Source: Hyaloscypha bicolor E (lineage: Eukaryota; Ascomycota; Leotiomycetes; Helotiales; Hyaloscyphaceae). From it: a stretch of 64,000 nucleotides of DNA. Below, piece after piece: positions 30,446 to 42,444 of the stretch. Below the pieces are notes generated by a model. The model was given only the letters and a program-made list of their open reading frames with translations, was not told the origin of the DNA and did no database searches. A program made the translations under genes and the position numbers. Location of the stretch: contig NW_020194684.1 of assembly GCF_002865645.1 (NCBI RefSeq), positions 6,183,565-6,247,564 of the forward strand, in the 5' to 3' direction. Position 1 is the first letter of the stretch; each line of letters opens with the position of its first letter.

Positions 30446-30775
30446 ACAGGACGCAACTTGCGAAAAAAAAGTGGGGGAGCAGGACTCAATTCGGAGATGG
30501 CATGGACGAAAATCTCGGAGTGGTAACCTATGGCACGGAGATAGACATAAAAGGACCAATAAAAAATGTAGCAGACGTTGCTGGTTGCTGGCGATATCTA
30601 AACCTTTCATTGAATTTATTCTACAGTTATGACATTCAGAGAGTACCCACCGTGGTCGGGAACAATCAAGACCTCTTGTTAATTATCAAGTCCAACATAT
30701 AAATCAGACACCCCAGTGCATTCAACCCATCTCAACTACAGTCTCTTCTCCCCACAATCTCATATCATCCGAGCT
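30446..30775. other. Intergenic between BTB copy 4 and Gag-like gene
   Basis: 3' flanks of convergent genes; nothing further seen. Confidence 0.5.
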
Positions 30776-31810
30776 TTATGCCTTCTTCAGCAATTCTCCG
30801 ATCTTTGCCATCAAAGCCTGAATGTCGACGACGTCGATTCCCTCTGCCAGAATCTCTAGCGCCTCAAGCGGCTCTGTGTATCCCACCAAAGCTTCGCGAG
30901 TGTCCTCCCCAATCGTGGAAAACAACCAGCCTAGGCACTTTCGCTGCATAATGACAAATTCCTTTTTCTCTTCCTCGTAGATACGGCAGGTGGCTTTGTA
31001 ACCCTGTGCAATATCCTGATCTTCTGCAGTGTTCACACCAACAGGTTCGACAGGTGGTGAAGGATGAGTTGTGTTGCCGCCGAAGACGTCCCAGATGCCC
31101 TCGCGTTGACAAATTGCTTGGAATTGGCAAGTGAAGGCGTCGTAGTTGTATGGATTCAGTTGGAAAACGCGATATGCAATGGTGCGGTCTAACTCATTGA
31201 CATAGGGACGCATGTAGACATCAAGCTCGTATGCTGGAACTTCATCCTCCCTCCCCGTGAGAGCCTCGACCTCAAGAACTTCTGGTCCAAGATCTTCTTC
31301 AATCCGATCCACGGCGTGGTACCCATCAGAGTTCGTTAGTTCCCCGTCCCATTCCGGATGCAACCAGGTAGCGGTCCACGGTGCGTACTTTGCGATCCAC
31401 ACTCCACGTTTCTTTTCTTGGGTGTAAGTGAGCGCCTGCTTGCCAACCATAACCTCCACCAAGTCTTTGATCTTGCGCGAAGTTTTCTGACGGATCAAAG
31501 TCTTCTCCTGAGGGCTGAGAGATGAGTCGTTAAAGCCAAGCTCAGTAATCAGCGCTTGAAACGCTTGCTCGTGTCCGATCACCCCAGCGGCGTTCTCCTT
31601 GACCATCCACTTTATAATATGGTTGCGCTCTTCGGACGTGAAGAGGAACCTTCCTGTCTTCCGAACACGCTCAGACATGGACAGGCTTAGGTTTGCGCGT
31701 TCCTCGCTGGCTGTTTCGTTGCTGACACCGGGAATCCTCGCCTGATAGGAAACTTCGTGACGACCTGTTGGGACATTGATTGGAGTCCAGCCCGAGACTT
31801 GGGGAGCCAT
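30776..31810 (-). CDS. Gag-like protein (copia type), possibly domesticated
   Basis: A 344-codon intact frame without introns. Residues ~50-150 hold a helical region (TSEERNHIIKWMVKENAAG). Residues ~215-335 look like the N-terminal part of Ty1/copia Gag polyproteins: NPYNYDAFTCQFQAICQREG followed by WDVFGG, then an E/K-rich helix and KCLGWLFSTIGEDTREAL plus EPLEALEIL, matching the UBN2-type W...A...L..L pattern. No zinc knuckle, protease, integrase or RT frame and no LTRs flank it. An intact, isolated Gag-like frame fits a captured or host-recruited gene, or a newly truncated element. Assignment rests on pattern only. Confidence 0.6.
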   Translation of the reverse strand: MAPQVSGWTPINVPTGRHEVSYQARIPGVSNETASEERANLSLSMSERVRKTGRFLFTSEERNHIIKWMVKENAAGVIGHEQAFQALITELGFNDSSLSPQEKTLIRQKTSRKIKDLVEVMVGKQALTYTQEKKRGVWIAKYAPWTATWLHPEWDGELTNSDGYHAVDRIEEDLGPEVLEVEALTGREDEVPAYELDVYMRPYVNELDRTIAYRVFQLNPYNYDAFTCQFQAICQREGIWDVFGGNTTHPSPPVEPVGVNTAEDQDIAQGYKATCRIYEEEKKEFVIMQRKCLGWLFSTIGEDTREALVGYTEPLEALEILAEGIDVVDIQALMAKIGELLKKA

Positions 31811-33661
31811 TGTGAGCTGTGGTCTTGGTCGACTTGGAGGGAGCGATATTATGACTTGCTTGGTAGAACTTTCGCGTCAGTGACCTGGTTGCAAATATAA
31901 AACCCGATCGGAGGGTTATCGGCAGGGGACACGGGGTAGCCTCGTGAAGAGCTTCGTTCCAAAAGTGCCAGCCTGTCCAAACAGGCGATAGCGCTTGATA
32001 CAAGTGGAACCCCGCTCTTGATTTCGGAGTATCTCTTTTCCTGCCGAGTTAGCTTTTCACATGAGAGTCTATACGGAGGCTATGGAGGTACCACTCCAAG
32101 GAGCCCTCGAAGTCCAAAAAATCACGCTGTTTGATGTCTAATTCGGCCTTGTACATTTGGCTGCAAGTGCAAGAGACCCTACCACTTAAGTTGCTCAGCT
32201 TGCAAAGTAAATGGCCGGTACGCTTCCGGATTCGACCCACTAACTTGGAACACTTGCGTTTCTATTCTAAATGTCTCCAGCTTCCTGAAAGGCCGGATTT
32301 GGGATCTCGAAAACAAAGCCGGACGCTCGAAAGGGGGGCGACTCGGTACGCACGGACCACAAAATAAGGGAGCCGACAAACCGGCCATGGGTTGATCCGT
32401 TCCGATATGTGAGAGGCTCCAAGTGTTGGCGCACCTTATGTAGGGTCCCTGTGGATTGAGTCTGAAGAGGTGGAAGACATGACATCTCAGAAGCTGTTGG
32501 GTGAAGCAAAGGGACAAGCTTCATCTGCACTCCATGGGGGCAACTCAAGACCAGGAGAGCGCGATTCACAGGCGATGTGGCAGAAAGACGACGTCGTACT
32601 GAACTGTTCCATAATTTCTCTCCTGGCCTCTCCGAGTAGTTAAGCCCTGGTTTCAAAGGTCTGTTGTGCATTCCCTATTGCTTTCAGATCTGCGGGGCTT
32701 CAATGACATCCTGACAATGAAACTGCGAACACCAACTCGTCCCAAATATCACCCATGTTTGTTCATTTGCACATGTACACCATGCCATAGTTGTTCTCTT
32801 CTCGTATTGGCGGTGGAATCATACTTGAAAAGAGCTCAGGTGTTGAAGGAAATTTTGTCCAATGAACAAGAAAGAATCAATTCTTCGATTTCTTCCCTTC
32901 CACTCTCTCTCCGTTTGCGTTGCTGTACTATCATCGGTCAAATCTGGCGGGCATCTGCTTGTAGAAAAATCTAGCATAGGTTGTTTATTTGTTAGCAAAG
33001 CGTCCCCGGCTTTTCTATCGAGTGGCATGGTATTTCACAGCCGCTTCGTGGGACGCTCGTCGCCTCTTCGCTCAGCGAAGAGGGCGCTTGGTCGATTGCA
33101 AGGCCGATGGCTTCCATATCCTCGGTTGAGCCTGGGATTGATAATAACAGGATCGGGGTGGTGGCTTGGCTTGGACCTGGACTTTGTTCGGCAACGTCCC
33201 TTCCGGCGGCTGTAGAATCATCAGAATCCTCGCGGATATTAGAATCTTGGCCAGGTCTTTCAAACAGCGGAGCTTGGTACCTACATATTAGGTCCCCGCC
33301 CCTGAATGTTCAAAAGAAGCTGGGCACATGAACAAGAGAGGGCAAAGACGATTGTTCATCAGAAGCTGGTCGGATCAAGAAGGGCTTCAAGACCCTGGGC
33401 TTGAATGGCGCGAGGGCTTCTCAGGCTTGCTGTCCAAATGGAAGGGGCTCACTGGTTGTGACGCTATGGGAAAGATGGAGGTTTGCGGAGGAGGACGGCC
33501 CGCAGGGAGAAAGGACGGGTGTATATCCACGCAAAGGAACTAAAACGAATGGGGAAGGGGAAATAAGAAAGAACTGCGATTTATAGACATGCATGGGCCT
33601 TCGATAGAGAAGAGATCTGCCGGGAAGGACGTTGCAGGGGGGAGGTTGGCTCGGCGGGGAG
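31811..33661. other. Intergenic, no recognised gene
   Basis: Several 60-130-codon frames overlap on both strands with no family signature or consistent splicing. Probably the promoter of the Gag-like gene plus spacer. Confidence 0.4.
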
Positions 33662-34068
33662 ATGTTAGTCGAGAAAGTATATATATTGCTAGAGAAGCGG
33701 TTTCTGCGCAAGAAAGAGATAGTCGAGGACTTGTTCAAGCTGAGGTACGTTGCGGATGAGCGCAAGGGAATCAAGAGGGTTGCCAGCTGGAAGTGAAGAT
33801 ATGTAAAAGAGTGAGCAATTGCGAGCTCAGGAATCATGAAGAGCGCCCGATGTCTGAGCGTATGAACAAGGATATTGAGGTCTTGTTGAAGCTCTCTGAT
33901 GAGATTGCTGTTGGACGAGGTTGTGTGGTGGAAGAGGTTCCTTTTATAGACGGGAAAGTGCTGGTGGATGATCTAGATCGAGGGGGTACTAGCGCCGTTT
34001 GCGAGTTCCTCGAGGGAGGGCTTTCCCGTCTACGAGGGGACCTGTTCAAATTGGTGATGTTCGCATAA
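33662..34068 (+). CDS. Small hypothetical protein
   Basis: Join(33662..33744,33831..34068), 106 residues. The frame MLVEKVYILLEKRFLRKKEI continues across an 86-nt intron (GTACGT...CTCAG) into NHEERPMSERMNKDIEVLL and ends LRGDLFKLVMFA. The first exon slightly resembles the helix after the BTB core in the local BTB proteins (LYIFAEKLCL), so a BTB relic is possible. No other evidence. Confidence 0.33.
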
Positions 34069-34748
34069 ATAACATCGTCGACATCACTAACCTGGTATTG
34101 AAATAAGACGAAATGGCCTTGCAAGATGAACAGCAGAAGGGAAAAGTCAAGGAACAACTCTCCGCCCGGGAGATCCTTGATTATTGAAGTCTAACAAGAC
34201 TTCTTGCCAGGACTATAGTCTTAGAGAATTTGAATTCTTTGGGAAACGGTAATTGCTTGAACCCTAAGAAGTCCTAGTCGTTTCGGAAAGGCACAGGTAG
34301 ATGAATTAACTTTGAAGGTCACAAAGTGATAAATATCGAAAGTGGCAAGCTGAGATTATATGATCAATAAATCTCTCAGAAATATTAGGAGCGAACAAGG
34401 AACTGTTGAGAAGAATTCGAGAAGTAAAGGCTTGCAAACGACCACTTGAGATTCTGGGCATCCACGCTATCCATTCTAACAGGAACTTTGTCGGCGATCT
34501 ACAGAGAAAGAGATATTGGCAAAGGAAGAAGAGTGGATTGCTTACGCACGAGCTGCCGGCGCCTCGTCCTCGTGCAGCCTTCTTCCCAAGATTACGGGGG
34601 TTCGGACTTTAACTCTGTGCTCCTGCTTTATTTTCGTGCCCTTAAGAGCCAGAATCGTACATCAATGACCAACTCCGGACGCCACTCAAACCCCAGGTCT
34701 TCTAAATTTTGTACACCTGTCCATATACAACATATCCCTACACCAAGT
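34069..34748. other. Intergenic, nothing seen
   Basis: Convergent 3' flanks; no supported feature. Confidence 0.4.
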
Positions 34749-35728
34749 CTAAACGATCTTCTCAGCTTCTTCGACCAGATCTTCTATTTTGAACGCCGGG
34801 TCCCCTTTTCCAAATAATTCCAGCAGTCGTTTCCTCTCGCTTTTATCTCCACCAAATCCATAAAATTTCTGCAAGCACATCACCAACCACTTCGCCTCAT
34901 CAACACTCACTCCCCTTCCCTCCACCACCTGTCCTTGCAGCAACACCACACCCTTATCTTCCGCAAGCTCTAAATGGTGCGTGATAGTCGTATGTGGCTG
35001 GCTGAACTCGCCCCTCAACTTGAATTCTGCAAGATGTGTGAAAAGTACTGTCACAGCGTTCTCCGCAGGGAACGTCCATTGCAACAAGTGGATCTCGGCA
35101 CCTCGCCCCTCTTTTGGCAAGGGGAGGATGAAATGGGGATGTTTCTTTGCTGTAGCTTCGAGCGTCCGGTACACATCAATTGGAATGACGGCGCATAGTG
35201 ATTGGGCATCATTAATGTGCCGCAGACGCCATATTGCTTCCAGTTCTTTCTGGGGCAAGGCCTTGGTCTTTTCCAGGTCGAGGTATGACGAGAGGGTCTT
35301 GATGCCCGGCGTCGACGAAGGGAGTTTCTCGGCGGGTATTTGTGGGGCTGGAGGAGGCGGGGGAAAGGGTGATGAAGCTATCGAGGATGCAGTAGGGGCA
35401 TTGGGTATGGGAAGTGGGATCGAGGCTTTCTTCTTGAGATGCTGAATTTTATCTTTGTAGGCTTCCTTCAATTCATTGATGTCCCGCAGACCTTCCCTGA
35501 ATAATTGCGCAGTCAGCAATCATCTCATGGGATACACTTTTGATGAACGCCGTACTCTTGGGCCTTTCTGGCTAGCTTCTCTCTGTATTTCTCAAGCACT
35601 CTGTCTGATTGTTGGGTGGCAAGGAATCGAACATCGTGGACTTGCGCCCATCTTCGCTGGGTCGCTCGTAGATACGGAGCTGCGCCAGATATAACATGGC
35701 GCAGCACAGGTACTCTGAAGCTTGCCAT
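34749..35728 (-). CDS. ATP11: F1-ATPase assembly chaperone Atp11
   Basis: Complement join(34749..35496,35556..35728), 306 residues. Atp11 binds the F1 beta subunit in the mitochondrial matrix until it meets alpha. A mitochondrial presequence (MASFRVPVLRHVISG, Arg-rich, no acids) is followed by the helix KYREKLARKAQE|EGLRDINELKEAYKDKI, interrupted by a 59-nt intron, then a Pro-rich linker and the Atp11 fold: LDLEKTKALPQKELEAIWRL, FILPLPKEGRGAEIHLLQW, VLFTHLAEFKLRGE. An in-frame ATG pair at 35830 would add 34 residues; the later start gives the better presequence. Confidence 0.9.
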
Positions 35729-36915
35729 GCCGAAAGTTGATGAACAATGGTGCAGAGATGAGAGTGGTGTTTCTGCTGAATGTTTGATACGGTTCAAATA
35801 AAGTCTGGGCCGAGGCGGCCGCTTCATCATATGACCCGGCTACCTTCGGCCCCTTGTTTTCGGAACCCCCCTTTCTTTAGCGAAATGCTCATGGCCTTCC
35901 GTGACGTGCAAGCGAGAAAGGCAAAACACGAAACCGGATTTCATGATTCACTCCTCCCAAAACCTGTGCCGCAACTCTACGAAAAAGTTAACTACTAAAT
36001 TTTTAGTACTGATAACCTATAATTTAGCGACCGTGGCCCTATAATTCAGTGATTAGAAGCCTAACTAAAGCGCTTTATACGCGACTCTTAAAGTCGCTTT
36101 CTACTTCTTGCTTTCTACATTTCGAGTTTTATCTTACGCCGCCGCCCCCTCCCCATCTCTTACTCCTATAATTATATAAGAATTAAAGAGAGAGAGTAAA
36201 GATTTTAAAAATAGTAGAGGCTTAGAGAAAGGGGGGCCATGATGGTGGGCATGGGCCATTTTTGGTAGGGAGAATCATGGTTTCATGTTTCTCGCTTGGG
36301 CGTCATGTTCTTGCTATACGGCTTTCACGAAAGAACTACTTATTGATTTACCCGATAGTGGGGTCAAAATTTTTTTTCTAGGACGCTTGTGCCTCTTGAA
36401 TCAGTCACCTACGCCAAAGAGTAATTCGAGTGACATGTCCTAGATTCAAGACGCATTTTGCTGTGTATCTCAATAGTGATTATCAGAAACTCAATTCCGA
36501 ATTCGTACGCTTTATTCGTCGTGACAGAAGAATGTCCTACTCCACACATGGTCGCACATCCAATCCCAAGAACTACTAAAACGGAAACGCACAGTGAAGC
36601 CGGACCAAACCAGCTAAACCAGAACTGTGATACGAACCTAGCACCAGACAAGCCATCTAGCTAGACAGCTCGCGAAACACCTTCTCGCAATTCTACTCGG
36701 AGGTTTCAGCCATTAATGAATAGAAAAGGGAGCGAGGCCATGGCAACGAGGATCGACCGTGCGTCGGTCCACTCGCCCAATCTAATAAAAGCATAGATAT
36801 ACTCTATTCTGAGTCTGGCCTCAGGGCCTGCTCAACTTTTCTCCTCTATATTTATTCTCTAGCTCTCGCTATCTGAGCTTTCTTCTCGCGACGTCGGAGT
36901 CCTGCTTTGTGGGCT
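35729..36915. other. Intergenic with repeat R3b
   Basis: Promoter of ATP11, then repeat-like AT- and GA-rich sequence. A hairpin-like GACCGTGCGTCGGTC near 36758 does not fold as a tRNA. Confidence 0.5.
35990..36245. repeat. Dispersed repeat R3, copy b (inverse of copy a)
   Basis: Reverse complement resembles 23540-23715 over the TTTACTCTCT...TTTAAT...TATA...GAGTAAGAGA core, with ACTAAATTTTTAG at the outer end. Confidence 0.45.
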
Positions 36916-37924
36916 TCACGCTTTTATTCGACTATGAGGATTTCCGCTTCTGCTTTCTCTTTTATTGCAAAGGCAAGAATTGGTTTTGGACGAAGGCTGA
37001 GGAGGCAGCGAACGCTTTCTCCGTAATAGAGGCTCAACAGTTGTCTCTTTCTTATGCTTGAACCACCTAGTAATTGTCTTCTTCATCTTCCTAAATAGCA
37101 CAGGCCATTGCTCTAACATGAATTTGGTACCGACAATAAAGTTAGCTACCGTATCTAGCTGCTCTAATACGAGAAAGTTTCTTCGATAAGTCACGTTGGA
37201 GGCAGTCGGGCGAAATACCATGTTCCTAATAATACAATTAAAGGTAACCGGATGACCACTGAGACTTTGCGTCAAGGTTCCTTAAAGTCTATCGAAATCT
37301 TGGCTTTGCATCCTGCCTCCTGCCTCTATGACCCATGAGACGGCGAGCGGTATCTGTAACTGGGAATCAAGCAAGCAAACTCCGGGAATAGTCGGACCCT
37401 TTTCTAGTGAACCAAAATGGAATTTACATCTGAAAGGGTCCTGGTCACATCTTTTAGCTTCAAGTGAAGCCCTTTAGGGCGAACTTACCCTGTCTCGGAG
37501 GTCCTCAGCCCAATCACCTGTATAACTGGACTTCTTTTCCCGATGGTTATGATCTCGGCGGTGGCGACGAAATCTTTCATTACTGAAATCGTAGGGGTGG
37601 GTCATTCTACCTATCCCATCGCTATCTGCGGATGAGTTCATAGATACATCTACAAGCTTGCTTTGGATTTCAAAGACACCGCACCTAGAAATTAGAAAGC
37701 AGCAATAGAAACAAACTGCCCTATGGCTACTTACTTTTATTTTCCCTCCCAATCAAATATTCTTCAGACATAAAGATTCTCGTCAAAATCGGAGCTCTCT
37801 CCGCCTCAACTTTGTTGAACAAGTTGTATTTATGGATGTTGATATCCCATATTTGATCCACGAATTTTAATCCGCTTTTTCTGCTTTTTCCTTCTCCATT
37901 ATCTTCCGTCTCTGCTTTCTTCAT
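36916..37924 (-). pseudogene. Multi-exon hypothetical gene or relic
   Basis: Three minus-strand coding-like segments in order: 37924 down (MKKAETEDNGEGKSRKSGLK), about 37690-37490 (CGVFEIQSKLVDVSMNSS, ending before GTAAGT), and 37275-36916 (RRNFLVLEQLDTVANFIVG, Lys/Arg-rich tail). GT and AG signals lie between the first two, but the best donor breaks the frame and only a weak one (GTAGCC) keeps it. The third segment has a faint flavour of fungal retropepsin-like domains (VLEQL..VANFIVGTKF). I cannot assemble a full product. Confidence 0.35.
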
Positions 37925-39206
37925 GCAGGTATGGTCGTGTCAGTTGCCATGCAGGTGACTCTCCCCTTTTGTTTAGCTCAGCTGCAGAGGCATATAATCC
38001 CTCCGCTAAACCGCACTTCTTATATTTTGGACATTTCAATCTATATCAACTTGACCCTCATATTTAAAAGCCTAATTACATGCCAAATACTACCTTGTTC
38101 ATGCAATTGTCAGGTCGAGGGGCAGAGCTACAAGCTGATCCCTCAAGGCCCAAAATTCGTCTCGAGGTTGCTGTCCAGGAGGCTTTGGATGAATGTGTGT
38201 TTGGACTATGGTTCTATGTTTAGTGTCAATACAAACTTAGCAGTCCAAGTTCGACAGAGGATCGGACTTCGAATGGCAAGGCTGTGTGTTACGTGGAGTT
38301 GCCAACATCCAATCAATTCCGCCACTGTTTCATGCTCAGCCGAAGGCACACTCGTACTTATGATATAGTCTGCCCAGTTCAAGACAAGAAGCAGGAATCA
38401 AATAAAGAGCTATAACAAAATTGCTGCTCTTATGGGCAGATATCTTTCCTTAATCCTTCCTTAATCCTGGAAACCCGGATTTTAGTCGAGCCTAGTATAA
38501 TTATAAAAGCTTGAATTAATTATATATAAAGAAGGTGTCGTATGTACGGGTACTAGGGAGCTTAGCTGAGCTTACTCAGCGGCCCCTTTTATTTAGCTAG
38601 ATCCAGAGGCTCCCTTTAGAGCTTCTTTTAATCAGACAACCACTTATGCAAATCACTGTTCCTTGCTATTTTGCGATAGAAGGTTACTTAAACTAGAACT
38701 AAAGAAAAGGTAAGCCCACAAATATAGTCTAGATATCACGTTGCTTCGGGGAAAACCAAATTCATGTGACTACCCAAGTCTACCTAAAAACAACACGATT
38801 TTTTATGTAATACGGCTTGCCGTACCACAATGACTTTCCAAGTCCCCAGTAATTTAATTTCTTTTGGTTATTCTAAACAAGGATTATCAAGCCATTGAAC
38901 GGTGTCCATGGCTTCAAGTCCGTGTGGAAAGAGCAGGGTATTTACTAGCGTGACCATCAAGGTGTCTGTACCGACCCCCATCATTTCCTACAATAAGAGA
39001 ACGAACCCGTCACCTTAGCCACCTTTTCACAGATCAAATTTCCTTCCCGCCTTCTTTTCTACGATCACACGAATTAGGCCGTAGTACCCGGCCACCTATC
39101 AATCATAAAAATCGATACAAGACTTGACGTTGACCTCCTCACATTCCATCTTACTCCTTTCAAACCTCCCACCAATCGCCTGCAAACAACCTTCTTCTCC
39201 GCGGCA
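37925..39206. other. Intergenic upstream of the ZIP gene
   Basis: AT-rich, with the C/T-rich leader of the transporter in the last 200 bp. No supported gene. Confidence 0.4.
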
Positions 39207-40429
39207 ATGTCTTCGGGTTTCGATCCCACAAATGTCAATCTTGATACCGCAGATCTAGCGGCAGTGGTTTGCTACCTCGAAGCTGCGGGAAACGAATACA
39301 ATGGCCGCTTAGGCGCACGCATCTCGGCACTCTTCGTGATTCTCATCGTATCTTCCGCTGCAACCTTCTTCCCGGTCATCGCAGCTCGAGTCTCGTGGGT
39401 TCGAATCAACATCTATGTGTATCTCTTCGCTCGGTACTTTGGAGCTGGAGTCATCATTGCGACTGCTTTTATCCAGCAGGTTATCCTCCCTCACCTTCGC
39501 GCTGTCACTAACCAATCAACAGTCTCCTAGATCCGGCATATGCGGAGATAGGCCCTAATACATGCGTAGGAATGACGGGCCACTGGGCCGTCTATTCCTG
39601 GCCGCCAGCTATTGTCCTCGTATCTGTGATGTTGATCTTTCTCTTGGACTTCGTAGCAGAGCAGTATGTCGAACGCAAATACGGCTTTGCACATACCCAG
39701 CCGAATGTCGAGAGGCTTGTCACCGATCATCCCGGTGATACGGAAGGCGCCGAACCTCCATCTCGATCTCGGTCCCTCACCCATCAGCAACTTCATTCAG
39801 GCGATCAAGACGAAGAACTTCATATTGCCATATCCCGTGCACAGGAGCGCAAGGACCAGCCCGCCAGCAAAGCTGCTGAGAATGCCGACATCGAGGAGTC
39901 ATCTTTAAAACAAACCGAAGAGATAGAAGAGCGCTACTTCCAACAACAAATCGCCGCGTTCCTCGTGCTCGAGTTCGGTGTGATATTTCACAGCGTGATC
40001 ATCGGCCTCAACCTGGGCGTAGCAGGCTCCGAATTCAACACTCTATATCCCGTCCTCGTCTTCCATCAATCATTTGAAGGCCTCGGAATCGGGGCACGGA
40101 TGTCAGCTATTCCGTTCCCAAAACGTTATTCTTGGTGGCTCCCGTGGTTCCTGTGCGCCGGATACGGCCTCACGACACCAATTTCGATCGCCATCGGTCT
40201 TGGATTGCGGACGACTTACAATAGCGGCTCATTTATAGCGAGGGTCGTCTCGGGAGTCCTGGATTCTACATCGGCTGGGATTCTGATCTATACTGGACTG
40301 GTGGAATTGTTGGCGAGGGACTTCTTGTTCAACCCTGAGCTGACGAGGAGTTCAAGACGCTTAGCGTTCATGGTTTTCAATGTTTTCCTTGGTGCAGCTT
40401 TGATGGCTTTGTTGGGGAAATGGGCGTAA
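39207..40429 (+). CDS. ZIP-family zinc/iron transporter
   Basis: Join(39207..39475,39523..40429), 391 residues, eight predicted membrane helices. It imports Zn2+ (possibly Fe2+) across the plasma membrane. The metal-binding helices carry the ZIP signatures VIFHSVIIGLNLG (TM4) and LVFHQSFEGLGIG (TM5). The long cytosolic loop between TM3 and TM4 is Gln/Glu/Ser-rich and has only a few His. The frame demands FIH|LLDPAYAEIG, with exon 1 ending ATCCA and an intron starting GCAGGT and ending CAACAG: a GC-AG intron. Using the adjacent GT donor leads quickly to a stop. Confidence 0.92.
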
Positions 40430-40874
40430 TGGACTGTGGTTACGTCTTCCAGCAGAGCATTAACTGGAGGGGGAGAGCGGGTTTTTCGTCACGATAAAGG
40501 TCAGGAATAAAAGCAGCTTCACTTTGCGTATTTCGTAATAGAGGCCAATAAGGAATGGATGAGAGCCTTGTGGAATTTGAAATATCACCAATGTCCAATT
40601 ATCTTCGTCTGGACTCCCAGCATTCTGCCAAATCAAGGAGTGAATGGCCGTGGTCCAGAGGGGTTCTCGCCCACCAGTATTCAGCCAAAAGAGTGAATGA
40701 CCAACCATCCGCGATATCACCACAAGCAGGAACGACCCCCTACCCTCCCACCTTCAGCACTTCGTTATAAGAAAGTAGTGGTAGCTGAAAGCATCGCGAT
40801 GATGCGACTAATGTACGACACTAATGCTACGAAACTGTGAGCCTCGGGAACGCATGCAATGCAACACAGTTGGA
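40430..40874. other. Intergenic between convergent metal genes
   Basis: 3' flanks of the ZIP transporter (plus) and metallothionein (minus). Nothing else seen. Confidence 0.5.
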
Positions 40875-40949
40875 TCAGCGTACTCCGCAGGTAGAGCAAC
40901 CGCAGTTGTCACAGTCACCATCGTGAGTGCAGCAGGAGCATGGACCCAT
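40875..40949 (-). CDS. Copper-metallothionein-like peptide, 24 residues
   Basis: The frame ATG 40949 to TGA 40875 encodes MGPCSCCTHDGDCDNCGCST followed by CGVR. Seven cysteines occur as CxCC and CxxCxCxxC, with no aromatic residues. Length, Cys count and Gly/Ser/Asp filling match the short ascomycete copper metallothioneins (Neurospora crassa type, about 25 residues, 7 Cys), which chelate Cu(I) in the cytosol. The His at position 9 is unusual for that group. A CAAA sequence precedes the ATG and a TATA-like AATATAT sits about 150 bp upstream (41098-41104). It is convergent with the ZIP transporter 446 bp away. Confidence 0.82.
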   Translation of the reverse strand: MGPCSCCTHDGDCDNCGCSTCGVR

Positions 40950-42440
40950 TTTGACAGGTTTTCGCTGTTAGTAACAGTTAAACTGGTATGTATAGCGTGT
41001 AAAGAGCTTGAGGTTTTGATTGTTCGAATAGGAATGCGCGTTTGAAGTGTATGCGATGTACAAATCTGGTTGTAAAGCAAACGGGAGATTGGGTGGCAAT
41101 ATATGTTCTACCAAGACCTGCAAGTCTAGTTAGCAAGTGACCCGAACCCCCACGGGGACGACCGAATTCGTCTCTGGTTAAGATAAAGACTCAAGGGTGT
41201 ATTACGTACTTTGTATTCCAAGTAGCCATGAGACAACCACTTCTCGTTGAGTGCCCTTCCATGTTGTCTGCCAAGAGCGTTACCACTAGAGTCGATCAGA
41301 AAGGCCTCAGGATGCCCATGCCAATCATTCAGTCACGTCAGCCCATGTGCCTCGTTGCCCGCAGCGGTCACTCGACCCACGTCAGCAGGATGTCACCACT
41401 CTACAAAGATCATCACAACATACCGTATGCAACCCACATATCCGACCCCACGTAGGATTTCGCACTAAACCCGACAGAAACATGCCAACATGATAGACAT
41501 CAGGTGGACGACCCAAGGGAAATAGCTGGGGGCCGGACGACCCTGATGCCATTATTCCCACAGTCGTTTGAAGCAGATAGGCTGGATTTCTGCATCTGCA
41601 GGGTCCAGCACTTGGGTGAAGAAAGGCCACAGCAACGACTAGCTAGGACCGACGTAAAGAGGGAATAATTAGCCGCGGAGAGGAATTTTAAGCTATCTGA
41701 CCTCGTATGCGGCAAGCCAGAGGCAAGGCGGCAGCTAAGGCGCGGAGGTGGCCGGTCCGAAGCATTCAGTTGGGCCTAGCTAGGTGGCCATCGTAGGGGA
41801 TTACACAAAACCAAAAAAAGTAAAGACTTTTGGGAAACTAGGAATAAAATATTTGTTTTTTGCTGGCTGTTGGTTGTTGGTTGATGCAGATTGTTGCGGG
41901 GTAGACATGCCCTTGGCTCTCTAAGTAACCTTGATGGGTAGCTGCCCGATGCAGACTACCCGATGCAGACTAGGGTGAGACAATTTTATTTCTCCATATC
42001 CATGTCCATTGTTAACTTCATCTCAAAGCGTACTGGGCCCCCCTTTCCCTTCAAATGCTCTGTCGGCCATGGAAGTTGAAGCTATTGCCCCTCAGCCGTT
42101 GTCTGCTAAGCGTCTGAGAGTTCTCAGAGGATGGTATCATGTTACAGGATAGGAATGGGATTCCCAGAGTTGTAATAGGAAGTGGAGGGTAGTGAGAATT
42201 TCGTCGGATTAAATCATATTGAAATACATGTAATGTGATAGCAATACTTGGGTACCTCTGTAAAAGACGGCTCGGCTCGTACCGCGTGTGAGCATAACTG
42301 CCGAAGTAACAGCGCGGCACAAGTGCTATCCACCTCACCACTCTCAACCTGAAGTCTCTTCCACTAATCACGAACTCTCGTCGCTATTGCACCTCGACTC
42401 GAACCCTTACACCGTGCTCCTTACAGGAATGCCCTAGATA
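40950..42440. other. Promoter of the metallothionein gene and spacer
   Basis: A TATA-like AATATAT at 41098-41104 on the upstream side of the metallothionein. The remainder has no supported gene or repeat. Confidence 0.4.
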
Positions 42441-42444
42441 TAAA

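Noticed and set aside
36740..36790. tRNA-like hairpin GACCGTGCGTCGGTC
   Set aside because: No A/B-box arrangement, acceptor stem or T-loop consensus could be built around it.
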